A stretch of DNA of 64,000 bases, taken from NCBI GenBank assembly GCA_964392455.1, contig CAYMPG010000009.1, positions 1-64,000 of the forward strand, given 5' to 3'. Numbering within the stretch: position 1 is the first letter of the stretch; every line of letters starts with the position of its first letter. The notes beneath the pieces were generated by a model, which worked only from the letters and a program-made list of their open reading frames with translations, did no database searches and had not been told where the DNA came from. Origin of the DNA: SFEL01 sp964392455. Its GTDB lineage: Bacteria > Bacillota > Clostridia > Christensenellales > CAG-138. This document shows positions 49,997 through 57,559 of this stretch, in pieces. A program made the position numbers and the translations under genes.

Positions 49997-52093
49997 ATGT
50001 CAGAGATGCTGGTGATCGTCGAGTCCCCTGCAAAGGCCAAGACGATAGGCAAGTTTCTTGGCAGTAAATATAAGGTAGTGGCATCAAATGGCCATGTGAG
50101 GGATCTGCCCAAGAGCCAGCTGGGGGTGGATGTGGACAATAACTTTGAGCCCAAGTATATCACACTCAGGGGCCGTGGCGATGTTCTGGATACCATACGC
50201 AAGGAAGCAAAGAACGCAAAAAAAATTTATCTCGCAACCGACCCTGATATGGAAGGCGAAGCCATATCCTGGCATCTTGCTCATATCCTTAAGCTGGATA
50301 CAGAATCCCCATGCAGGATAGTATTCAATGAAATAACCGCCAATACGGTAAAAAAATCCGTAAAGGCGCCCCGTGCCATAGATATGGACCTTGTGGATGC
50401 CCAGCAGGCAAGGCGTGTGCTGGACAGACTGGTGGGCTACAAAATCAGCCCCATACTCTGGGCAAAGGTACGCAGGGGCCTTTCTGCGGGCAGAGTGCAG
50501 TCCGTGGCTACCCGCATAATATGCGACAGGGAGCAGGAGATAATGGACTTTATTCCCGAGGAATACTGGACCATTACTGCAAAGCTCAAGGTAAAGGGCG
50601 CACGCAAGCCGGTGGAGGCCCGCTTTTACGGCTTTGATGGAAAAAAGGCAGAGGTCAGTGACGAGGCCAGCGCAAAGAATATAATAAGCCGCTCCGGCAG
50701 GGATTTTACCGTGACCGATGTAAAGGTAAGCGAAAAATCCCGCCATGCTCCCGCCCCCTTTACCACCAGCAGCATGCAGCAGGAGGCTTCACGCAAGCTG
50801 GGCTTTACCACAAAGCTCACCATGATGATAGCCCAGCAGCTCTATGAGGGCGTGGAAATCCAGGGCAAGGGCACTACCGGCCTTATAACCTACATCCGTA
50901 CCGACTCCGTGCGTATATCCGAGGAGGCCCAGCAGCAGGCGCTGGAATATATCCGCAAGCAGTACGGCCCGGAGTACGCACCTGCAAAGCCCAATATATA
51001 CAAGGGCCGCAAGGGTGCTCAGGATGCCCATGAGGCAATTCGCCCTGCATATATAGACCTTACTCCCCAGGCTGTAAAGCCGTCGCTCAATGCCAGCCAG
51101 TATAAGCTGTATAAGCTGATATATGAGCGCTTTGTTGCAAGCCAGATGTCCGAGGCAAGGCTGGAGACTACCTCAGCCTCCCTGGATGCAAACGGCTGCA
51201 CATATAAGGCCTCCGGCACCAAGACTCTGTTCCCCGGCTATACTGCCGTGTATACCGAAGGAAGGGATGATGAAGGTGAGGCGGAAACTGCGCTGCCGGC
51301 AGTAAGTGCAGGGGATAGCCTTAAGGCGGATACCGTGGAGAGCGAGCAGCACTTTACCCAGGCCCCTCCAAGGTATACTGAGGCTTCGCTGGTAAAGCTG
51401 CTGGAGGAAAAGGGCATAGGCCGCCCGAGTACCTACGCCCCCACGATTTCCACCATAATCGAGCGTGGCTATGTACACAGGGAAAAGAAGCAGCTCATTC
51501 CCACTGAGCTGGGCTTTGTGGTCACCCGCATAATGAAGGAAAACTTCAGCGATATAGTGGATGTGAAGTTTACTGCGGATATGGAAAGCAAGCTCGACCT
51601 TATCAAGGATGGCGAGCGGGAATGGAGCAGCGTGATAAAGGACTTTTACGGCCCCTTCAAGCTGACCCTTGACAAGGCCTCGGAGAGCATAGAAAAGGTA
51701 GTGATACCAGATGAGGAATCCGATGTGCCCTGCGAAAAGTGCGGCGCGATGATGGTATACAAGATGGGACGCTTCGGTAAATTCCTTGCCTGCCCCAATT
51801 TCCCGGAGTGCCGCAATACAAAGGCCATAGTGGAAAAGATAGACGTGCCCTGCCCGGTATGCGGCGGGGATATGATAAAGCGCAAGTCCAAGCGGGGCAA
51901 GGTGTTTTACGGCTGCGAAAAGTATCCTGAGTGCAGCTTCGTATCATGGGATAGGCCGGCAAAGGAAAAGTGCCCCAAGTGCGGCGCCATGATGGTGCAT
52001 AAAACAGGGCGCAGCGGCAATTATACCGCCTGCACCGGCGAGGGCTGCGGCTACATCAGCCGCCCGGAAAAGAAGGAGAGCAGGGAAGAATGA
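49997..52093 (+). CDS. topA: DNA topoisomerase I
   Basis: A 698-residue type IA topoisomerase relaxing negative supercoils. TOPRIM domain at the start (LVIVESPAKAKTIGKFLG, DPDMEGEAISWH), the active-site Tyr in GLITYIRTDSVRIS, and three C-terminal four-Cys zinc fingers (CEKCGAMM, CPVCGGDM, CPKCGAMM). CGGAGGT precedes the ATG. It overlaps trmFO by 4 bp. Confidence 0.96.
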   Translation: MSEMLVIVESPAKAKTIGKFLGSKYKVVASNGHVRDLPKSQLGVDVDNNFEPKYITLRGRGDVLDTIRKEAKNAKKIYLATDPDMEGEAISWHLAHILKLDTESPCRIVFNEITANTVKKSVKAPRAIDMDLVDAQQARRVLDRLVGYKISPILWAKVRRGLSAGRVQSVATRIICDREQEIMDFIPEEYWTITAKLKVKGARKPVEARFYGFDGKKAEVSDEASAKNIISRSGRDFTVTDVKVSEKSRHAPAPFTTSSMQQEASRKLGFTTKLTMMIAQQLYEGVEIQGKGTTGLITYIRTDSVRISEEAQQQALEYIRKQYGPEYAPAKPNIYKGRKGAQDAHEAIRPAYIDLTPQAVKPSLNASQYKLYKLIYERFVASQMSEARLETTSASLDANGCTYKASGTKTLFPGYTAVYTEGRDDEGEAETALPAVSAGDSLKADTVESEQHFTQAPPRYTEASLVKLLEEKGIGRPSTYAPTISTIIERGYVHREKKQLIPTELGFVVTRIMKENFSDIVDVKFTADMESKLDLIKDGEREWSSVIKDFYGPFKLTLDKASESIEKVVIPDEESDVPCEKCGAMMVYKMGRFGKFLACPNFPECRNTKAIVEKIDVPCPVCGGDMIKRKSKRGKVFYGCEKYPECSFVSWDRPAKEKCPKCGAMMVHKTGRSGNYTACTGEGCGYISRPEKKESREE

Positions 52094-53391
52094 GCCAAAT
52101 TGCCAGGGTGATAGGTGCCGGCCTTGCAGGAAGTGAGGCGGCGTGGCAGCTTGCAAACAGGGGCATAAAGGTGGAGCTTTATGAGATGAAGCCCATACGC
52201 CGCTCCCCTGCCCATCACAGGGATACCTTTGCGGAGCTGGTATGCTCAAACTCTCTCCGCTCAGACCGGCTGCAGAATGGGGCCGGCCTTATGAAGGAGG
52301 AGATGCGCCGCCTGGGCTCCGTAATAATGGAGTGTGCCGATGCCTGCCGTGTGCCTGCGGGGGGTGCGCTTGCGGTGGACAGGGAGGGCTTTACCTCCAT
52401 GGTAACGGAAAAAATAGCCTCCCACCCCAATATAACCGTAATACATCAGGAGATCACCTCAATACCTGAGGCCCCGGCAATAGTGGCCACAGGCCCCCTT
52501 ACGGACGGGGAGCTGTATGGCGCCATTGAGGAGCTCTTTGGCATAAGCCTGCATTTTTATGATGCGGCGGCACCTGTTGTAAGGGCAGATTCACTGAATA
52601 TGGATAAGGTGTTTCGTGCATCCCGGTATGAGCGGGGCAGCGATTACCTTAATTGCCCGATGAGCAGGGATGAATACTTTACCTTTGTGCATGAGCTGGT
52701 GAATGCGGAGACCGCTCCCCTTAAGGAATTTGAGACCCCAAGGGTATTTGAGGGCTGCATGCCCGTTGAGATAATGGCGAAGCGAGGGGATATGACCCTT
52801 GCCTTTGGCCCGCTAAAGCCGGTTGGGCTCAGGGATGAGCGCACAGGGGCAAAGCCCTTTGCAGTGGTGCAGCTCAGGCAGGATGATGCCGAGGGTGAGC
52901 TGTACAATATAGTGGGCTTCCAGACAAACCTCAAGTTTCCGGAGCAGCGCAGGGTATTTGGCCTTATACCGGGGCTGGAAAATGCAGAATACGCAAGATA
53001 CGGCGTGATGCATCGCAATACCTTTATAAATTCCCCCGGCAGGCTGGATTGGCGCTATAATGTAAAGGCTGCCCCGGGGCTGTATTTCGCCGGGCAGATG
53101 ACAGGCGTGGAGGGCTACGTTGAAAGCGCAGGCAGCGGCCTTGTTGCAGGCATAAACCTTGCCCATGAGCTGCTTGGTAAACCCCCTGTGGATTTCACCC
53201 GGCAGACCGCATTGGGTGCAATGGCCCACTATGTATCAGATTACTGTGGAAATGACTTTCAGCCAATGAATATAAACTTTGGCATAATGGATACCATTGC
53301 AGATGCCCCGAGAAAAAAGGAGGAACGCTATACCCTTATTTCAGAGCGGGCGCTGTCAGTAATTGATGGCATAAAATCGAACATGCTGTAA
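52090..53391 (+). CDS. trmFO: Folate/FAD-dependent tRNA (uracil54-C5)-methyltransferase TrmFO
   Basis: A 433-residue flavoprotein methylating U54 of tRNA with methylene-THF. FAD motif VIGAGLAGSEAAWQLA, then ELVCSNSLRSD, VPAGGALAVDREGF, NFQPMNINFG-like C-terminus. The topA-trmFO order is typical of Firmicutes. It has its own terminator. Confidence 0.95.
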   Translation: MSQIARVIGAGLAGSEAAWQLANRGIKVELYEMKPIRRSPAHHRDTFAELVCSNSLRSDRLQNGAGLMKEEMRRLGSVIMECADACRVPAGGALAVDREGFTSMVTEKIASHPNITVIHQEITSIPEAPAIVATGPLTDGELYGAIEELFGISLHFYDAAAPVVRADSLNMDKVFRASRYERGSDYLNCPMSRDEYFTFVHELVNAETAPLKEFETPRVFEGCMPVEIMAKRGDMTLAFGPLKPVGLRDERTGAKPFAVVQLRQDDAEGELYNIVGFQTNLKFPEQRRVFGLIPGLENAEYARYGVMHRNTFINSPGRLDWRYNVKAAPGLYFAGQMTGVEGYVESAGSGLVAGINLAHELLGKPPVDFTRQTALGAMAHYVSDYCGNDFQPMNINFGIMDTIADAPRKKEERYTLISERALSVIDGIKSNML

Positions 53392-53396
53392 ATATT

Positions 53397-53427
53397 CAGG
53401 CCCTTATAACATATGGGCCTGTTTTTA
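53397..53427 (+). terminator. Rho-independent terminator after trmFO
   Basis: A 7-bp stem CAGGCCC/GGGCCTG (53397-53403 with 53415-53421) followed by TTTTT. Confidence 0.82.
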
Positions 53428-53564
53428 TGGTAAACTGTACCCAGTGGCAGTATAAATAAAGCGTAATCCTTTTTCTGCCAGGTGCTTCTATTCCCACAAA
53501 AAAGACAGGGACAGGCGGCGAAAAGTACTCCGTCGGCTTTCCCGGAAAGCGAAAATGGTCTCAT

Positions 53565-54464
53565 ATGAACAGAATCCCCATCATGATTGATACTGACCCC
53601 GGCGTGGATGATTTCTTCTGCCTGGCGCTGGGCTGCACCTATTATGACAGGCTGGACCTCAGGGCAGTCGGCTCAATGGGCGGCAATCACCATATAGAGG
53701 TCACCACCCAGAATGCGCTGAATGTGCTGGGCCTGTTTGGCACTGATGCGCCTGTTGCCCGAGGGGCAGACAGATATCTTACCGCTGACTTTGGGGAGCC
53801 CGGAGTAAAGTTTCATGGGGAAAACGGCATGGGCAATGTTGCTCTGCCACACAGCGACAAAGCTGCGGATAAGCTGCCCGCATGGGATAAGCTTTACAGC
53901 GAGGCTGTAAGGGCGGAGGGAGAGCTGGTGCTGGTGACTGTGGGGCCGTTGACAAATATAGCCCTTGCCCTGAAAAAGCATCCAGACCTTCCCCAATACA
54001 TAAAAAAGATAGTCATGATGGGCGGCTCTGTGGGCAGGGGAAATATCACCCCCTATGCCGAGGCAAATGTGGGCCATGATGTGCCTGCTGCAAAGCTGGT
54101 ATTTGACAGCGGCATACCTATAGACATGGTGGGCCTGAATGTTACCCTTGTGTGCCCGATAGATATGAATGTATTCGGCGGCCGTGAGCAGGATGCAAGG
54201 CAGGATATATTGTCCATCATGAAGCAGCTCATAGCCTTCCGCAGGGGAGAGGCAATGCATGACGCCGTGGCCATTGCCACAATGCTGGATGACGGCCTCA
54301 TGGAATGGAAGCAGGGCCGGGTGCAGGTGGAGACTGAGGACACTGAGCGCATGGGCCAGACAGTTTTGCAGCAGGATAGCCAGGGCTGCCACCGGGTGGC
54401 GGTGAGTGTGGATGTTGCAAGGTATAATGCCATTATCAGCGGCATGCTGAATAGGCTGAAATAG
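53565..54464 (+). CDS. Nucleoside hydrolase (inosine-uridine preferring type)
   Basis: A 299-residue enzyme splitting ribonucleosides into base and ribose. The calcium-binding N-terminus is IMIDTDPGVDDFFCLALG. Other conserved blocks are VTVGPLTNIALAL, MMGGSVGRGNITPYAEAN and the catalytic HDAVAIA. No clear ribosome binding site precedes the ATG; two small hairpins (GGCGG...CCGTC and GCTTTC-CCG-GAAAGC, about 53513-53550) stand just upstream. It occupies the position where xerC usually sits between trmFO and hslV. The preferred nucleoside is unknown. Confidence 0.9.
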   Translation: MNRIPIMIDTDPGVDDFFCLALGCTYYDRLDLRAVGSMGGNHHIEVTTQNALNVLGLFGTDAPVARGADRYLTADFGEPGVKFHGENGMGNVALPHSDKAADKLPAWDKLYSEAVRAEGELVLVTVGPLTNIALALKKHPDLPQYIKKIVMMGGSVGRGNITPYAEANVGHDVPAAKLVFDSGIPIDMVGLNVTLVCPIDMNVFGGREQDARQDILSIMKQLIAFRRGEAMHDAVAIATMLDDGLMEWKQGRVQVETEDTERMGQTVLQQDSQGCHRVAVSVDVARYNAIISGMLNRLK

Positions 54465-54531
54465 CGGCCGCCGGCATTGCGTAAGTAAATACATAATAGC
54501 TTTTTCAGAGAAACGAAAGGTGTTGATAAAT

Positions 54532-55065
54532 ATGTCTCTTAAAGGTACTACCATAGTGGCAGTAAGGCGAAACGGCAAATGTGCCGTGGCTGGCGACGGT
54601 CAGGTGACCATGGGGGAAAAGACCATCATGAAGGGCACCGCCCGCAAGGTGCGTCGGCTGTATAATGGCAAGGTGGTGGTGGGCTTTGCAGGGTCTGTGG
54701 CAGATGCATTCTCCCTGTGCGAAAAATTTGAAGCGAAGCTTACCCAGTATAGCGGTGGCCTGAAAAAGGCGGCTGTGGCCCTCGCCCAGGAGTGGCGCAG
54801 CGATAAGGCCATGCGGCAGCTTGAGGCCATGCTGATTGCCGCAAATGAGGATGAGCTGCTGGTAATATCCGGCACAGGCGAGGTGATAGACCCTGATGAC
54901 GGCATCGCCGCGATCGGCTCAGGCGGAATGTACGCAATGGCGGCTGCAAAGGCGCTGCTGGAGAATACCGACCTTGAGGCAAGGGACATTGCACACAAGG
55001 CCATACGCATAGCCTCTGAGATATGCGTATTTACCAACGGAAATATTACCCTGGAGGAAGTATAA
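54532..55065 (+). CDS. hslV: ATP-dependent protease subunit HslV (ClpQ)
   Basis: A 177-residue proteasome-like peptidase working with HslU. GTTIVAVRRNGKCAVAGDGQVTMG contains the family N-terminus; the nucleophilic Thr (position 6 or 7) follows a five-residue start MSLKG, so a short propeptide must be removed, as in several Firmicutes. VRRLYNGKVVVGFAGSVADA and DDGIAAIGSGG are conserved. The ATG at 54532 follows AAAGGTG; an in-frame ATG-like start at 54520 lies inside that site. Confidence 0.94.
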   Translation: MSLKGTTIVAVRRNGKCAVAGDGQVTMGEKTIMKGTARKVRRLYNGKVVVGFAGSVADAFSLCEKFEAKLTQYSGGLKKAAVALAQEWRSDKAMRQLEAMLIAANEDELLVISGTGEVIDPDDGIAAIGSGGMYAMAAAKALLENTDLEARDIAHKAIRIASEICVFTNGNITLEEV

Positions 55066-55070
55066 GCCCT

Positions 55071-56447
55071 ATGATGACCCCAAGAGAAACAGTAGAGGCG
55101 CTGGATAGATACATAATCGGCCAGGCAGAGGCAAAGCGTGCAGTGGCCATAGCTCTTAGAAACCGCTACAGGCGCAGCCGTCTTTCGCCGGAGCTCAGGG
55201 AGGAGATAACCCCTAAAAACATCATTATGATGGGGCCCACAGGCGTTGGCAAGACCGAGATAGCAAGACGGCTTGCAAAGCTGGTGGATGCGCCCTTTGT
55301 AAAGGTGGAGGCCACCAAGTTTACAGAGGTTGGCTATGTTGGCCGGGATGTGGATTCCATGATAAGAGATCTTGTGGAGGCGGCAATACGTCTGTGCAAG
55401 GAGCAGCGCATGAAGGCAGTAAGGGTAACTGCTGAGGCAAATGCCGAGCAGCGGCTGATAGAGGCGCTGATGCCTGCATACAAATCCGGCTGGAAGGCCC
55501 CTGAAAACCCGCTGCAATTTCTTCTGGGCAGCAGCAAGCCCCCAGAGGAGCTCAGCGAGGAGGAAAAGAGCCAGCGTATGTCTAAACGGGAGGAGATAGC
55601 CAGGGCGCTGCGGGCAGGTCAGCTGGAGGATGAAATAGTTGAAATACAGATAGAGCAGCCAAATAACGGCTCCAATGCCATGATTGCCATGGGCATAGAC
55701 GTTAACCTCAATGAGATGATGGGCGGCATACTTCCCCCGAAGAAAAAGAACCGCCGGGTAAAGGTATCCGAGGCGAGGAAGCTGCTTATTCAGGATGAGA
55801 GCGAAAAGCTCATCGATATGGATGAGGTCACCCAGGAGGCCATAGAGCGGGCGGAGCAGGACGGCATAGTTTTTATCGACGAGATAGATAAAATCGCCGC
55901 CGCCGCAAATACCCACGGAGCAGATGTATCCCGTGAGGGCGTGCAGAGGGATATACTGCCCATAGTTGAAGGCTGCACCGTTACCACCAAGTACGGCCCG
56001 GTAAAGACGGACTATATCCTCTTTATCGCTGCGGGTGCATTCCATGTATCCAAGGTATCAGACCTTATCCCTGAGCTTCAGGGACGCTTCCCCATAAGGG
56101 TAAAGCTGGAGCCTCTCAGCGTGGAGGATTACCGCAGCATACTCATTCAGCCTGAGCATGCCATCACCAAGCAGTATGAGGCTCTGCTGAAGACGGATAA
56201 TATCCTGCTTTCTTTCACTGATGACGCCATAACGGCCATTGCCCGGGCTGCATTCAATGCAAATGAGTGCGAGGAAAACATCGGCGCAAGGCGGCTGCAC
56301 ACGATAGTTGAAAACCTGCTGGATGATATTTCATTCAATGCAGGCGGAGATCATCCCATCACAAGGGTAGTGGTGGATGAGGAATACGTTAAGGAGCATA
56401 TAAGCAAGGAATACGAGGGAGAGGATCTGCAAAGGTTCATCCTTTAG
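55071..56447 (+). CDS. hslU: ATP-dependent protease ATPase subunit HslU (ClpY)
   Basis: A 458-residue AAA+ unfoldase for HslV. MTPRETVEALDRYIIGQAEAKR, Walker A GPTGVGKTE, the pore motif GYVGRDV, Walker B IVFIDEIDKI and the sensor QGRFPIRV are present, with the helical I domain at about 100-220. The ATG at 55071 follows GGAGGAAG; an ATG directly after it (55074) is equally possible. The codY gene that often follows in Firmicutes is absent. Confidence 0.95.
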   Translation: MMTPRETVEALDRYIIGQAEAKRAVAIALRNRYRRSRLSPELREEITPKNIIMMGPTGVGKTEIARRLAKLVDAPFVKVEATKFTEVGYVGRDVDSMIRDLVEAAIRLCKEQRMKAVRVTAEANAEQRLIEALMPAYKSGWKAPENPLQFLLGSSKPPEELSEEEKSQRMSKREEIARALRAGQLEDEIVEIQIEQPNNGSNAMIAMGIDVNLNEMMGGILPPKKKNRRVKVSEARKLLIQDESEKLIDMDEVTQEAIERAEQDGIVFIDEIDKIAAAANTHGADVSREGVQRDILPIVEGCTVTTKYGPVKTDYILFIAAGAFHVSKVSDLIPELQGRFPIRVKLEPLSVEDYRSILIQPEHAITKQYEALLKTDNILLSFTDDAITAIARAAFNANECEENIGARRLHTIVENLLDDISFNAGGDHPITRVVVDEEYVKEHISKEYEGEDLQRFIL

Positions 56448-56454
56448 TGGGAGT

Positions 56455-57492
56455 ATGATGCACAGGATAGCTACAATCATATCAGCTGCAATGACTGTGG
56501 CGCTGCTTTCAGGCTGCGTTCAGGCCGCCACCACTGCAAATACAAACGTGGAGGTGCTGGATGAGCAGGATGCAGGGTCTGTATTTGAGCTGTCTGCAGC
56601 TCCCACGGCTACCCCGGTGATAACCTACGTGCCCAGGGAGATAGAGGAGCTGAGGGCGGAGGCGGCGGCATTGGCCGTGTATATGTCCGCCGTGTCACAG
56701 CCTGAGGCCCAGCCGTCACCTGCACCCACTGAAACTCCTGCTCCCGAAAAGAGCGCCGAGCCTAAGGCCACCACAAAGCCCGAAAGCACAAAGAAGCCTG
56801 AGTATACCGTGAAGGATGTGGAAAATCAGGCGGGCTACGTTTGTGCAAAGAGCGTAAACCTGCGTTCAGGCCCGGGCACAGATTATGACATAATAAAGGA
56901 ATACGACCAGTACCGTGAGCTCACCGTTACCGGCAAGACCGGGGACTGGTACAGGGTCACAGTGGGCAGCAGAGAGGGCTTTATGCTGAAGAAGTACGTA
57001 AAGCTTGGCGAGGTGCCGAAGGCCACTCCAAAGCCCACTGCGAAGCCCACAGCTACCCCCAGCCCAACTCAGGCGCCTGAGCTTACTCCATCTGTGGAAA
57101 ATACGCCTGAGCCCACGCCGGCGCCTACTCAGGCTCCCTCGTCGGACATGCCCTCAGGCGGGGCATACACGGGGGACGAGCTGTATCTGCTGTCTCAGCT
57201 CGTATATAAGGAGGGGGATGGCCAGAGCTATGTGGCCGTTGCCAACGTTATACTCAATCGTATAAACAGCAGCAAGTTTCCAAATACCGTAAATGGGGTG
57301 GTATACCAGAAAAATCAGTTTTCCACCTCCAGCCTTAAATCCCCCAGCTCAGCCGCAAAGGAGGCTGTAACGTCGGTATTTGTGTACGGCAATACGGTGC
57401 TGCCGTCAAATGTGTACTATTTCCGCACAGCCTCAAGCTGGAGCGGGCATGAGCTCTATGGCAAAATAGGCGGAAACTATTTTTATTATTAA
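56455..57492 (+). CDS. Lipoprotein with SH3b and SleB-type cell-wall hydrolase domain
   Basis: A 345-residue exported enzyme. The signal ends in a lipobox LLSGC (Cys21 becomes the lipidated start). A Pro/Thr-rich stretch is followed by a bacterial SH3 domain (about residues 120-185, SVNLRSGPGTDYDII, WYRVTVGSREGFML), a second Pro/Thr-rich linker and a C-terminal Hydrolase_2/SleB domain (about 240-345, QLVYKEGDGQSYVAVANVIL, NRINSSKFPNTVNGVVY). SleB-type domains act on spore cortex or cell-wall peptidoglycan. It lies 7 bp after hslU. A spore germination or vegetative wall role cannot be separated from sequence. Confidence 0.87.
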   Translation: MMHRIATIISAAMTVALLSGCVQAATTANTNVEVLDEQDAGSVFELSAAPTATPVITYVPREIEELRAEAAALAVYMSAVSQPEAQPSPAPTETPAPEKSAEPKATTKPESTKKPEYTVKDVENQAGYVCAKSVNLRSGPGTDYDIIKEYDQYRELTVTGKTGDWYRVTVGSREGFMLKKYVKLGEVPKATPKPTAKPTATPSPTQAPELTPSVENTPEPTPAPTQAPSSDMPSGGAYTGDELYLLSQLVYKEGDGQSYVAVANVILNRINSSKFPNTVNGVVYQKNQFSTSSLKSPSSAAKEAVTSVFVYGNTVLPSNVYYFRTASSWSGHELYGKIGGNYFYY

Positions 57493-57518
57493 TAATATCC
57501 CTGCCGTCAGGGCAGAAT

Positions 57519-57557
57519 AATACCGCAATTTCCAAAGGAAAGGCGGTATTTTTTTAT
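57519..57557 (+). terminator. Terminator overlapping the ribosome binding region of the next gene
   Basis: Stem AATACCGC/GCGGTATT (57519-57526 with 57543-57550) followed by TTTTTATTT. The next start codon (57560) comes only 3 bases after it. Confidence 0.8.
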
Positions 57558-57559
57558 TT

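Noticed and set aside
53328..53564. Minus-strand frame of 78 codons between trmFO and the nucleoside hydrolase
   Set aside because: Covers the trmFO terminator and a promoter-like stretch; no recognised domain and no ribosome binding site.
54600..56045. Minus-strand frame of 481 codons over hslVU
   Set aside because: Shadow of hslV and hslU; no motif, no ribosome binding site.
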